Assembly (NCBI RefSeq): GCF_008253865.1
Contig: NZ_CP042332.1
Span: 186,001-250,000 of the forward strand
Origin: Bosea sp. F3-2
GTDB lineage: Bacteria > Pseudomonadota > Alphaproteobacteria > Rhizobiales > Beijerinckiaceae
Reading direction: 5' to 3'
Length of the DNA stretch: 64,000 bases
The notes under the pieces were generated by a model. That model was given only the letters and a program-made list of their open reading frames with translations. It made no database searches and had not been told where the DNA came from. The position numbers and the translations under genes are program-made. This document shows positions 34,982 to 43,421 of the stretch, piece after piece (the first letter of the stretch is position 1; each line of letters starts with the position of its first letter).

Positions 34982-35830
34982 ATGAAACTGGCTTCCTTCA
35001 CCGTCGATGGTCGCGCGAGCTGGGGGCTCGTCGAGGATGGCGCCGTCGCCGATGTCGGCGCGGTTCTGCGTGATCGCTTCGCTGACCTGAAGGCCGTGCT
35101 CGCAGCTGAGGCGCTGACGGCCATTCCCGGCGCGGCTGTGCCCGCCGAGAGAATTCCCCTGTCCCGGATCACATGGCTGCCGGTGGTTCCCAATCCGGAC
35201 AAGATCCTCTGCATCGGCCTGAACTACGAAATGCACCGACAGGAGACCGGACGCTCGGAAGTGGAGCATCCGACCGTTTTCGCTCGGTATGCCAACAGCC
35301 AGATCGGACATCTCGCCGATATCGTCAGGCCCAAGGTCTCGACCGATCTCGACTATGAGGGCGAGCTGGCGGTCATCATCGGCAAGGCGGGGCGCTATAT
35401 CGAGAAGGCCGACGCTTGGAACCATATTGCCGGCTATGCCTGCTATAACGACGGCAGCCTGCGTGATTTCCAGCGGCATACGCATCAGTTCACTCCGGGC
35501 AAGAATTTTCCCGGCACCGGCGCCTTCGGTCCCTGGATGGCGACACCCGACGAACTCGGCGAGCTTCCTGGCCTCAGGCTACAGACCCGGGTCAACGGCC
35601 AGATCGTCCAGGACGCCCTGTTCGGCCAGATGATCTTCGATATCCCCACCCAGATCGCCTATTGCTCGCGCTTCACGCGGCTCGAGCCCGGCGACGTAAT
35701 CGCGACAGGAACACCGGGCGGCGTCGGCGCCAAGCGCAATCCGCCCCTCTGGCTCAAGCCGGGCGATCTCGTCGAGGTCGAGATCGATCGCCTCGGCACA
35801 CTGAGAAACGGTGTTCGCGACGAAATCTGA
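34982..35830 (+). CDS. Fumarylacetoacetate-hydrolase-family protein
   Basis: The 282-residue FAH-fold enzyme has the catalytic and metal region of the family: LCIGLNYEMHRQETG, then DYEGELAVIIGKAGRYI near 123 with the acidic metal ligands, GYACYNDGSLRDFQ, and a C-terminal GDVIATGTPGGVG. In meta-cleavage pathways this family acts as hydrolase, decarboxylase or hydratase on 2-hydroxydienoates. It follows the monooxygenase on the same strand. No separate lower-pathway aldolase or aldehyde dehydrogenase is in the window, so the route is completed elsewhere. Confidence 0.88.
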   Translation: MKLASFTVDGRASWGLVEDGAVADVGAVLRDRFADLKAVLAAEALTAIPGAAVPAERIPLSRITWLPVVPNPDKILCIGLNYEMHRQETGRSEVEHPTVFARYANSQIGHLADIVRPKVSTDLDYEGELAVIIGKAGRYIEKADAWNHIAGYACYNDGSLRDFQRHTHQFTPGKNFPGTGAFGPWMATPDELGELPGLRLQTRVNGQIVQDALFGQMIFDIPTQIAYCSRFTRLEPGDVIATGTPGGVGAKRNPPLWLKPGDLVEVEIDRLGTLRNGVRDEI

Positions 35831-35901
35831 CGACGGCCGGGCGATGCCGGATCGGGACCGCTCCACGTCGATAGGAGCGGCCCAAACCCAGGGAGGATAT
35901 C

Positions 35902-36885
35902 ATGAAGCCTTTGAACAGACGCGCCGTCCTGGCCGGCTTGGCCAGCGGCATGGTGGCTATGACGGCAGCGCACGCACAAAGCTGGCCCCAACGTCCCGTC
36001 ACCATCGTCGTGCCGCAAGCGGCCGGCAGCAGTCCGGATATTCTGTGCCGGATGGTGGCCGAGCGCCTGGCGCGGAGCCTGGGACAGCAATTCGTTGTCG
36101 AGAACAAGCCCGGCGCGGCCAATGTCGTCGGCACGCAGGCCGTGGTCCGCGCAGCGCCGGACGGCTATACGCTGCTGTTCACGACCTCGGCAGGGCTGGT
36201 CACCAATCCCTTCACCTTCAAGAAGCTGTCCTACGACCCGTTGCGCGACCTGTCGGCCATCGCGTTCGTTGCCCGAAGCAATCAGGTGATCGTCGTCACG
36301 CCATCGGTGAAAGCGAATTCACTCGCCGAATTGATCGCGCTGGAAAAGACGAAGCCGGGTTCGCTGTCCATCGCCGTGGACGGCCCCCGCAATCTGTCGG
36401 GCATTCTGGGGCAGGCGATCAACAAGGCCGCGGGGACCCGTTTTGTGCTCGTGCCGTACAACACGATCTCAAGCGCCGTTCAGGACACGGTCACGGGGCG
36501 GACCGAGGCGGCGATCCTCTCCGTCTCGGTCGCCGAGGCCCATATCGAGGAGAAAACGCTGCGCGCCATTGCCGCCGCGGGCACGCGCCGCATCGCCTCG
36601 ATGCCGGACTTGCCGGCGATCGCCGAGATCCTGCCGGGTGCCGATCTGCAGGCCTGGTTCATGCTGATGGGGCCTGCCGGCCTGCCGGCCGCGATCGCCG
36701 AGTCGCTCGCCAAGGCGGTCTCACAGGCCGCGGCGGATCCCGAGCTGCCGCAGGCAGCCGCAAAGCTCGGCTTCGAGATCGAGGGCGACAGGGTCACGAC
36801 ACCGGCGAGCGCCGCCGCCTTCCTGCAGAAGGAGTACGACAGCGCCGGCAAGCTCATCGCGACGCTGGGTATCGAACCGCAGTGA
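35902..36885 (+). CDS. Bug/TctC-family periplasmic solute-binding protein
   Basis: The 327-residue protein has a Tat-like or Sec signal (basic start, then VLAGLASGMVAMTAAHAQ) and the Bug family start WPQRPVTIVVPQAAG. KPGAANVVGTQAVVRAAPDGY lies near residue 78. Bug proteins bind carboxylates for tripartite tricarboxylate transporters or for sensing; no TctA/TctB membrane genes are nearby, so it may be an orphan receptor. AGGGAGG sits before the ATG. It is last in the aromatic cluster and converges on a LysR gene. Confidence 0.9.
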   Translation: MKPLNRRAVLAGLASGMVAMTAAHAQSWPQRPVTIVVPQAAGSSPDILCRMVAERLARSLGQQFVVENKPGAANVVGTQAVVRAAPDGYTLLFTTSAGLVTNPFTFKKLSYDPLRDLSAIAFVARSNQVIVVTPSVKANSLAELIALEKTKPGSLSIAVDGPRNLSGILGQAINKAAGTRFVLVPYNTISSAVQDTVTGRTEAAILSVSVAEAHIEEKTLRAIAAAGTRRIASMPDLPAIAEILPGADLQAWFMLMGPAGLPAAIAESLAKAVSQAAADPELPQAAAKLGFEIEGDRVTTPASAAAFLQKEYDSAGKLIATLGIEPQ

Positions 36886-36905
36886 ACGCGATCAGGTGAT
36901 CCCGC

Positions 36906-37874
36906 TCAGGAATGATCGTAATGCGCCGCCTTTTCGCGCGCGATTTCGATGAAGCGCCTGGCCAGCGCGCTCGTCGGCCTCTGCTTGAGGGTACGCAGGC
37001 CGAAGACGCGTCTGGCGGGTTGCTCCCGCAGCGGCAGGGCGACGAGGGACCCGTCCTCCAGCTCGCTGCGAACGATCTGATGCGAAAGAATCGTGATGCC
37101 GTCCGTCCGGCGCACGATCTCCTTCAGCACTCCGAACGGTGCCGCACGAACGATCCGTGTGGGGAAAGTGAGGCCTGCAGTCGTGAATAGTGCCTCCACC
37201 AGGGTGGTGAAGGTGCTGCCTTCGGGCGGCATCACCCAGAGTGCGTTCTTATGATCGAGCAGCGACAACTCGCCTTCTCCGGCCAGCGGATGGCCCTGCC
37301 GCACGACAGCGGCGACGCCGGCCCCGAATAGCGGTTCGTTGGCGACGTCCTCCCGTTCCCGACCGCTGGAGCCGTGGCCGCTGATCGTGCTGATCACCAC
37401 GTCGATGCGGTGTGTCAGGAGACCGGCGAGCAGATCATCGTCCGAGCCTTCGATTACGTTGCACGCCATTGCCGGATGTTCACGGCAGAGGCTCGACAGG
37501 ATGTCGGGTATGATGCTGCTGGCCGAGAGCGGCGTGCCTCCCACGGTCAAAGGTCCGGCGATGCCGACATGGACATTCTGCATCTCCTCGCCAGCGGTCC
37601 GGAGGACGGCCTCCAAACTCTCCGCATGCCTCAGGAGCGTGAGCCCGGCCGGGGTGAGCTTCGCACCATGCCTCCCACGCTCGACGAGCGCATGTCCGGT
37701 GACATCCTCGAGCCGGGCAATGCTGACGGAGAGTGAAGGCTGCGCCACACCAAGTCGCTCGGCCGCGCGTAGCAGCGAGCCGGTTCGATGAATTGCCAGC
37801 AGATGCGCGAGCTGACGCGGCGAGATGTCCATTCGGCGGAAATCCAGACGTTCAAGATGCGTGGACGATATCAC
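36906..37874 (-). CDS. LysR-family transcriptional regulator
   Basis: The protein has 322 residues from the upstream ATG, or 308 from MDISPRQL (start at 37832), which is closer to the family norm. The helix-turn-helix region reads LAHLLAIHRTGSLLRAAERL and QPSLSVSIARLE. It converges on the Bug gene 20 bases away. It is the only regulator next to the aromatic cluster and is a reasonable candidate for its control, though the cluster promoter lies 8 kb away. Confidence 0.88.
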   Translation of the reverse strand: MISSTHLERLDFRRMDISPRQLAHLLAIHRTGSLLRAAERLGVAQPSLSVSIARLEDVTGHALVERGRHGAKLTPAGLTLLRHAESLEAVLRTAGEEMQNVHVGIAGPLTVGGTPLSASSIIPDILSSLCREHPAMACNVIEGSDDDLLAGLLTHRIDVVISTISGHGSSGREREDVANEPLFGAGVAAVVRQGHPLAGEGELSLLDHKNALWVMPPEGSTFTTLVEALFTTAGLTFPTRIVRAAPFGVLKEIVRRTDGITILSHQIVRSELEDGSLVALPLREQPARRVFGLRTLKQRPTSALARRFIEIAREKAAHYDHS

Positions 37875-38257
37875 TGCCGGTGCACGACTTGGCTGATCGA
37901 TTTGCGCGAAAGGTTATCCTCGGATCGGTCCTGACTGATTGAAGCGAATAAATTCCTTACGACGTGTTCGGGACTTCGGCACGCTTTTGCCGTGCTGCCG
38001 ATAGATGTTCGCCGACGCTACACGTGCTTGGACTGAAAGAAGAAAATTTCTCTCAATATTCATGCCGCCCCGCAAACAACCGTGACTGCCGTTTCCGAGC
38101 CGGAATACACACACTGCTAAACCAGCCGTGCCCAGGCTACGATACGCAGAACGACGATCGCCAACGCGAACGAGGTAGCATTACGTGGCTGACGCAGCCG
38201 ATCTGCAGCGCCGGCTTATGGCCGGGCGCCGACTTCAGCAGTTGGCGCAGGATCACC

Positions 38258-38347
38258 TCAACCCAAGCTTCCCGCAAAGCGCTCGGCCAGCCGTTGCGTC
38301 TTGAATGCGTCGCTGACCCAATCGATGAATACTCTGGTCTTACGAGG
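38258..38347 (-). pseudogene. Remnant of a LysR-family C-terminus
   Basis: The minus strand reads KTRVFIDWVSDAFKTQRL and then AERFAGSLG before a stop, which is the typical last helix of a LysR regulator. An in-frame stop just upstream and no recognisable preceding domain show that only this fragment survives. Confidence 0.55.
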
Positions 38348-38472
38348 CTATGGTAGCGCCGCGACAGCGCTCTCCACTGTCGGAGTGGCGCGGCGCAGGC
38401 TTGCATAAGAGGCCAGTCCGAATACCCGCTCGGTCGACCGGGGGACGACAACTCGATCGACCGGGAATGTCT

Positions 38473-38515
38473 AATGTCTGGTTTCGGGCGACAAGCCAAC
38501 GTCTGGAAATGGCGC
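38473..38515 (+). repeat. Dispersed 43-bp repeat, full copy
   Basis: The left half AATGTCTGGTTTCGGGCGAC and right half CCAACGTCTGGAAATGGCGC are both present. TTTCGGGCG is identical to the guide-like segment in IS110 copy 2. Confidence 0.75.
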
Positions 38516-38577
38516 AAGCCGCTGAGAAGCCGTCGTAGGCCAAGATGAACTCTGCTCTTTTGGCGACGCTCCCGTCT

Positions 38578-39288
38578 TCAGGCTGAAAAGACAGGCTTGT
38601 CAGCAAAGCCAGTATGTCGCCGCATCATGCGGCCGACGACTCGATCCCTCGATATCTTCACATGCCGAGCCACCGCTTGCCGCGCAGCAGCAGCATCTCG
38701 ACGCGCGAGGGCATCGATGATCTCGTCGTGATCGTGCCGTACCTCTTCGGCGTCTTCGGCTGCGCCGAGATCGGCGAACAGCAGGCGCTGCATCTCGTCC
38801 ATGGTCTGCGCGATCGCGCGCAAAAGCCGGCCGTTGTCCGCGATTTGCGCAATGCCCTCATGGAACTCCTGATTGGCTCGCATAAAGGCGCGGTAACTTG
38901 CTTGATTGCCGACCTGCAACTCGACGGATGACAATCGCCGCATCGTCTCGACATGGCTGTCGGTAATCCGCGGCGCGGCAAGTTCTGCCGCCGAACATTC
39001 CAGGATCAGGCGCATCTGGATCAGCTCGTGAAAATCGCGGAGCGTCAGCTCCGTGACGCTGTAGCCGCGACGGGGAATGACGCGAACAAGGCCATCCTGC
39101 CTGAGCCTCGATAACGCCTCGCGCAATGGCGACGTACTGACCTTGAAGCGAGCAACAAGGTCCGATTCATTGAAGACAGACCCTTGAGCGATCTCCCCCA
39201 GGACGATCGCGGCTCGCAGCTCTTCATAGACGCGATCGGCGAGGGAGATCTTTCCCTCCGATTTCGAATCGGCCTTAGCCAGCATCAC
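38578..39288 (-). CDS. GntR-family regulator with FCD domain
   Basis: The 236-residue protein has an N-terminal winged helix (LADRVYEELRAAIVLGEIAQG and STSPLREALSRLRQDGLV, residues about 15-75). An FCD domain has the LRAIAQTMDEMQRLLF and HDEIIDALARRDAAAA segments, with metal-type histidines. It lies 88 bases downstream of the MFS gene on the same strand. A perfect palindrome with a GntR-like core sits between that MFS gene and the divergent gene at 40905. It is therefore the likely repressor of both. Confidence 0.9.
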   Translation of the reverse strand: MMLAKADSKSEGKISLADRVYEELRAAIVLGEIAQGSVFNESDLVARFKVSTSPLREALSRLRQDGLVRVIPRRGYSVTELTLRDFHELIQMRLILECSAAELAAPRITDSHVETMRRLSSVELQVGNQASYRAFMRANQEFHEGIAQIADNGRLLRAIAQTMDEMQRLLFADLGAAEDAEEVRHDHDEIIDALARRDAAAARQAVARHVKISRDRVVGRMMRRHTGFADKPVFSA

Positions 39289-39376
39289 CTTGTCCCCTAC
39301 GGGTTAGGAGTCGCGGCACGAGTCGCACCGCGACTGCGCGTCGTGTCTAAAAGGTCGGCTTCATTAAGCCAGCACG

Positions 39377-40705
39377 TCAAGCACGGCGGCCGGCGAAGAA
39401 GCGCCGCACGACCAGGATCAGCACCAGCGCCGCAGAAGCCTCGACAATCGCCACCGCCAAGAGTCCCGGTGCGATGTTGCCGGTGGCGTCCTTCAGCAGG
39501 CCCAGGCCATAGGGGGCAAGAAAGCCGCCGAGGTTGCCGAACGAGTTGATGATCGCGATGCCCGCCGCCGCCGCGGTCCCCGCGAAGAGCTTGCTCGGCA
39601 ACTGCCAAAAGACGGGAATGGCACCGTAAGCGCCCGCGAGAGCCAACGCGAACATTACGAACACGAGCTGTGGCGAGGAATGAAGAACGGCGGCAATGCC
39701 AGCCAACCCCAACGCGCCCGCGGCCAGCGAGCCGATGCACTGCCAAAGCGGACGTCCGGTGCGATCGGCCATCAGCCCATTGCCGATCATGACTGCCGAG
39801 CCGATCAGCGAAGCGCCCGAGACCAGCCAGCCAATCGTGGCCACGTTCGCAAATCCGGCCTCGCGCATGATTGTTGGGCCCCAGAATGCGACGGTGGCGT
39901 TCGCGACGATGACGCAGAAGTAGACCAGTGTGAAAATCCACAGCCGCGGGTCGCGCAGCGCCGTCGAAAGCGCATGCTCCCGCTGTCCCAGCATGCGCGC
40001 GTCACGATCAAGATCGCTTCGAACCGCGGAGCGTTCGTCGTTGCTCAGCCAATGTGCCTGCTCCAGCCGGTCGGTCAGCCAAAGCAGGGCGACGAGGCCG
40101 ATAAGGATGGTCGGCGCGCCCTCGACGATGAACAGCCATTGCCAGCCGGACAGCCCACCCCACCCTTGCATCGTGGTCATGATCAGCCCGGCCAGCGGGC
40201 CGCCGATCACGCCCGACAAGGCGACCGAAGACATGAAAATGCCGAAGACCCTCGCCCGGCGTTCCGTCGGGAACCATGTGGTCAGGTACAAGATCACGCC
40301 CGGAAAGAAGCCGGCCTCGAAAGCGCCGAGCAGAAAGCGCAACGCATAAAAGGTCGCTGGCGTTGTCGCGGATGCCATTGCCATGCAGACAACACCCCAG
40401 CCGATGGCGATGCGGGCGATCGTCTTTCGTGCCCCGATCTTCTGAAGCAGCAAGTTGCTCGGGACCTCGAAGAGCAAGTATCCGATGTAGAAGATGCCTG
40501 CACCGAGACCATAAACCGCTTCCGAAAAGCGGAGCTGGTCCGCCATTTGCAGCTTCGCAAAGCTGACGTTTACGCGGTCGACCCAGGCCAGCACCCAAAG
40601 AACCATGATCAGCGGGATCAGGCGCCAGAAGATTCTGCGATAGGCACCGTCCAGCAGCGCATCCCGAGAGCGGGGGGCGACGCCCGCCAATGATGTTTCG
40701 GCCAT
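39377..40705 (-). CDS. MFS transporter, anion:cation symporter (ACS) family
   Basis: The 442-residue carrier has about twelve membrane segments. The ACS signature is visible at the N-terminus (WVDRVNVSFAKLQM, then YGLGAGIFYIGYLLFEVPSNLLLQKIG in two parts), followed by FLLGAFEAGFFPGVILYLT. ACS carriers import organic anions such as tartrate, phthalate, glucarate or hydroxyphenylacetate. It is divergent from the CapA-like gene and followed by the GntR gene, so a substrate-induced uptake unit is likely. Confidence 0.9.
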   Translation of the reverse strand: MAETSLAGVAPRSRDALLDGAYRRIFWRLIPLIMVLWVLAWVDRVNVSFAKLQMADQLRFSEAVYGLGAGIFYIGYLLFEVPSNLLLQKIGARKTIARIAIGWGVVCMAMASATTPATFYALRFLLGAFEAGFFPGVILYLTTWFPTERRARVFGIFMSSVALSGVIGGPLAGLIMTTMQGWGGLSGWQWLFIVEGAPTILIGLVALLWLTDRLEQAHWLSNDERSAVRSDLDRDARMLGQREHALSTALRDPRLWIFTLVYFCVIVANATVAFWGPTIMREAGFANVATIGWLVSGASLIGSAVMIGNGLMADRTGRPLWQCIGSLAAGALGLAGIAAVLHSSPQLVFVMFALALAGAYGAIPVFWQLPSKLFAGTAAAAGIAIINSFGNLGGFLAPYGLGLLKDATGNIAPGLLAVAIVEASAALVLILVVRRFFAGRRA

Positions 40706-40752
40706 GTGAAATTCCCCTCAGTGGCCTTTAGCCAGCATATGCCGGGTGGGCT

Positions 40753-40787
40753 TGATTTGTGATGCATTAAAAAAACATCACAAATCA
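40753..40787. promoter_or_regulatory. Perfect 12-bp inverted repeat in a divergent promoter (probable GntR operator)
   Basis: TGATTTGTGATG is followed by an 11-base AT-rich spacer and its exact complement CATCACAAATCA. It lies 48 bases before the MFS start and about 120 bases before the CapA-like start. The core TGATGCATTA is close to the palindrome TGATGCATCA. Confidence 0.6.
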
Positions 40788-40867
40788 GTCAAGCGAGTCA
40801 AGCGGTCTCGTCTCGATCTCGATTGGGAGAGAGATGGGATTGACGATCGCGATTTTCTGATACGAAA

Positions 40868-40887
40868 GTGGTGCATCAAAAAAATAT
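40868..40887 (+). promoter_or_regulatory. Second copy of the operator-like sequence
   Basis: GTGGTGCATCAAAAAAATAT matches GTGATGCATTAAAAAAACAT at 40759-40778 at 17 of 20 positions. It ends 17 bases before the start of the CapA-like gene, where a bound repressor would block transcription. Confidence 0.5.
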
Positions 40888-40904
40888 TACAGGATGAAGC
40901 GGTA

Positions 40905-41972
40905 ATGGTAGTGCTCGGTGCAGTGGGGGATATCGTCGTCCGCAACAGGATTTATGCGGATGGCGAAGCGATCGATCGCGATTATCAGGAGACGCTTTCG
41001 TACGTGCGCGAGAGCGATCTGGTTTGGGGGGCGTGCGAGGTTCAGTTCGCTGGCCGCGGATATCGCAGCGATGCGCCGATCGCATATCTCGTCGATCCAG
41101 CCGTTGCGGGCGATTTGGGACGAGCGGGGTTCGGCCTGCTCACGGTTGCGACCAATCACACCTGTGATTTTGGACCCGACGCGTTTCTGGAGACCCTTCG
41201 GCACTTGCGCGAGGCCGGCGTGTCGACAGTCGGCGGAGGAGTGAACCTGGAGGCATCCCTCGCACCAGACATCCGGGAGATCAATGGCTGCCGCATCGGC
41301 ACGCTCGCCGTGTCCTGCTTGTTGCCGCCGGACTATGCTGCGACCGAAACACGGCCCGGCATCGCCCCGCTGGCGATCGAGCAATGGCCAGAGATCCATC
41401 CCGTCTTGCTCGCAACCGAGCCTGGCGCGCCGATGCGAATGCGCAGCAAGGTGTCCGCTGGCCATCTGGATCGCCTTCGGGAAGCAATCGCAAATCTGCG
41501 GCTGCGCGTCGACGCGCTCATTGTCAGCGTGCATTGGGGCTACGGGCGCGGCGACCCACTGGCGGAGTATCAACGCCCGCTTGGGCACGCCTTGATCGAT
41601 GCCGGTGCCGACATGGTGCTAGGCAATCACGCTCACAGCCCCGCAGGTCTGGAGACGTATCGAGGCAAGCCCATTCTCTACAGCCTCGGCAATCACATCG
41701 CTCAGCAGGATTGGAAGAACGCTACGCCCGATCAGCAGGCCATCTTCTCCCAGATCGATCCGTGGTCCCTGGTCTGTCGCATCAATATCGACAGCGTCGG
41801 CATCTCTGCGATCGAGTTTCGCGCCACCGAGTGCAACAAGGCGGGCTTTCCGGCCCTTCTTAATGAGCCCTCGCGTGCACTGCCAATCTTCGAACGATTT
41901 CTAAGGCTTGCGGCAAGTGAAAACACCAGATTCGAGATCTCTGGTGCGAGCCTGATGGCAAGCTTCGGTTGA
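40905..41972 (+). CDS. CapA-like metallophosphatase family protein
   Basis: The protein has about 355 residues from the ATG at 40905. The open frame upstream is rejected because it crosses the operator region, and MVVLGAVGDIVVRN is the family start. Metallophosphatase-like motifs follow: VATNHTCDFG near 84, VSVHWG near 207, VLGNHAHSP near 239 and LYSLGNH near 257. Members include CapA/PgsA of poly-gamma-glutamate synthesis, but many are found in catabolic loci with unknown hydrolase activity. The divergent ACS carrier suggests that it processes the imported anion. No signal peptide is evident, which argues against CapA proper. Confidence 0.78.
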   Translation: MVVLGAVGDIVVRNRIYADGEAIDRDYQETLSYVRESDLVWGACEVQFAGRGYRSDAPIAYLVDPAVAGDLGRAGFGLLTVATNHTCDFGPDAFLETLRHLREAGVSTVGGGVNLEASLAPDIREINGCRIGTLAVSCLLPPDYAATETRPGIAPLAIEQWPEIHPVLLATEPGAPMRMRSKVSAGHLDRLREAIANLRLRVDALIVSVHWGYGRGDPLAEYQRPLGHALIDAGADMVLGNHAHSPAGLETYRGKPILYSLGNHIAQQDWKNATPDQQAIFSQIDPWSLVCRINIDSVGISAIEFRATECNKAGFPALLNEPSRALPIFERFLRLAASENTRFEISGASLMASFG

Positions 41973-42068
41973 GAAGCTCGTGATGAACTGACCGAATCGG
42001 GGCTCGGGCGGTTCATCCATAAACGCCCGCTTGCTCGCGAGGGTTTCGTCCGTGGCGTGCTTCGCTAG

Positions 42069-42111
42069 GAGGTCCGCTTTCGGGCCGAGAGCCAATGTCC
42101 GTGTGTGGACC
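42069..42111 (+). repeat. Dispersed 43-bp repeat, right end diverged
   Basis: GAGGTCCGCTTTCGGGCCGA and then GCCAATGTCCG match the family. The last ten bases (TGTGTGGACC) differ. Confidence 0.65.
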
Positions 42112-42227
42112 TCAGCCGCCGAAACGTTCACGCGCATTATCATGATGTCCGGCCCCTGAAGGCTAAGCGAGCCTGCGTGGGGCAGGATCGCGCCCACCTC
42201 TTGATGGGCATCAGGCTACCGCATGCC

Positions 42228-42270
42228 GATGTCTGCTTCCAGGCGACCAGCCAATGTCTGGAAATGGCGC
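42228..42270 (+). repeat. Dispersed 43-bp repeat, full copy
   Basis: GATGTCTGCTTCCAGGCGAC and CCAATGTCTGGAAATGGCGC are both close to the family consensus. Confidence 0.75.
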
Positions 42271-42417
42271 GAGGCTCGCGGCCCTCCGAGTCCATAGTCG
42301 GCCTAGAAGCTGCAATCTGCCAGCGACGAACTGTCGGGAGACTATCGACCCCGAACCATTGCCACCGCTACAACGCCTCCGGGCAGGGAACAGTCGAGGC
42401 TCAAGGCTGATAGATAG

Positions 42418-43218
42418 ATGAAGATCATGTGTCTAAACGGCTGGGGCGGGAAGCTCCATGCGCCGCTCACTACCTATCTGGGGGCGTCATCTCCAGACAT
42501 CCTCTGCTTCCAGGAGGTGGTACACAGCCCTGAGACCACGAAAGAGTGGCTGACCTACCGAGACGGAAGCCACGTTCTCCCGCAACGAGCGAACATGTTT
42601 CGCGATGTCGCGAGGGTTCTCCCAGATCACACGCCGATCTTCTGCCCGGCAGCGCAAGGGGTGCTCTGGGATGGGGAGTCATCCATCCCATCACAGTGGG
42701 GCCTTGCAACATTCGTGCGCCGCACGCTGCCGATCACAGGGCAGGTGCAAGGCTTCGTCCACAAAGCCTTCTCTCCCGATGGCTATGGCGAGCACCCGAG
42801 GTCCCGAAGCGCTCACGTCGTCCGGGTTTTCGACTTCGAAAAGGCGCAGTTCATCTGCGTTGCCCACATGCACGGCTTACGCGACCTCGGAGGAAAGGGC
42901 GATACCCCCGAAAGGGTCGCGCAAGCCAACCGGCTGGCGGAACTCGTTCAGCAAATCGCGGAGCCAGGCGATCCTGTCGTCGTGTGTGGGGATTTCAACG
43001 TCGACCCTGGGAGCCAAACGTTTGAGATCCTCGGCCGCATCGGTCTGGTGGATCTTGTCACCGCACGAGGGTTCGACAGCACGCGCACGTCTCACTATTC
43101 GAAAGCAGGAAAATTCGCTGATTACATGCTTGTAAACGGTTACGTGGACGTGGCGGACTTCACCGTGGTCGCTGAGCCCGAGGTCTCGGACCATTGCCCC
43201 TTGGTTCTGACATTGTGA
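42418..43218 (+). CDS. Endonuclease/exonuclease/phosphatase (EEP) family hydrolase
   Basis: The 266-residue protein has the EEP fold motifs in order: MCLNGWGG at the N-terminus, CFQEV with the catalytic Glu at 33, the central HMHGLRD segment, VCGDFNVDPGS near 190 and the terminal SDHCPLVL near 257. The family contains nucleases, phosphodiesterases and sphingomyelinases. No signal peptide is present, so it should act in the cytoplasm. It is preceded by repeat DNA rather than by a close neighbour and looks like a single-gene insertion. Specific substrate unknown. Confidence 0.82.
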   Translation: MKIMCLNGWGGKLHAPLTTYLGASSPDILCFQEVVHSPETTKEWLTYRDGSHVLPQRANMFRDVARVLPDHTPIFCPAAQGVLWDGESSIPSQWGLATFVRRTLPITGQVQGFVHKAFSPDGYGEHPRSRSAHVVRVFDFEKAQFICVAHMHGLRDLGGKGDTPERVAQANRLAELVQQIAEPGDPVVVCGDFNVDPGSQTFEILGRIGLVDLVTARGFDSTRTSHYSKAGKFADYMLVNGYVDVADFTVVAEPEVSDHCPLVLTL

Positions 43219-43308
43219 GAGGCTTGCCCGAAGCCGCGCCGTCCGCGCTCCACCAGGTGCTCGGAGAGGCATGGAGGATCGAGGGTCTATCATTTTCCCA
43301 CGAGCGCG

Positions 43309-43350
43309 GAGCGTCCGCTTCTCGGCGCGCTTAATGTCCGCAAATGGCGC
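43309..43350 (+). repeat. Dispersed 43-bp repeat, full copy (42 bases)
   Basis: GAGCGTCCGCTTCTCGGCGC and TTAATGTCCGCAAATGGCGC are present. The copy lies between two convergent genes. Confidence 0.75.
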
Positions 43351-43421
43351 CAGACGGCGATACATGTCGACCGAGAGCGGGCCGGGACAACTCCATTCTG
43401 TCGTCCCGGTGCTATCGTCGA

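Larger units (their letters stand above)
37875..38577. other. Gene-free stretch with LysR remnant and repeat copy
   Basis: This 703-base stretch between two minus-strand regulators contains no intact gene. It holds a decayed LysR C-terminal fragment (38258-38347) and a full dispersed repeat (38473-38515). The first 200 bases are less GC-rich and probably include the promoter of the LysR gene at 36906. Confidence 0.6.
41973..42417. other. Gene-free stretch with two repeat copies
   Basis: The 445 bases between the CapA-like and EEP-family genes carry no supported gene. They hold two dispersed repeats, at 42069-42111 and 42228-42270. This is the densest cluster of the repeat in the window. Confidence 0.6.

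Noticed and set aside
38137..38517. 126-codon minus-strand frame between two regulators
   Set aside because: The recognisable LysR tail is in a different frame and a dispersed repeat occupies its start, so this is not a gene.
9574..43350. The spaced repeats considered as a CRISPR array
   Set aside because: Copies are kilobases apart, with no regular spacers and no cas genes in the window.
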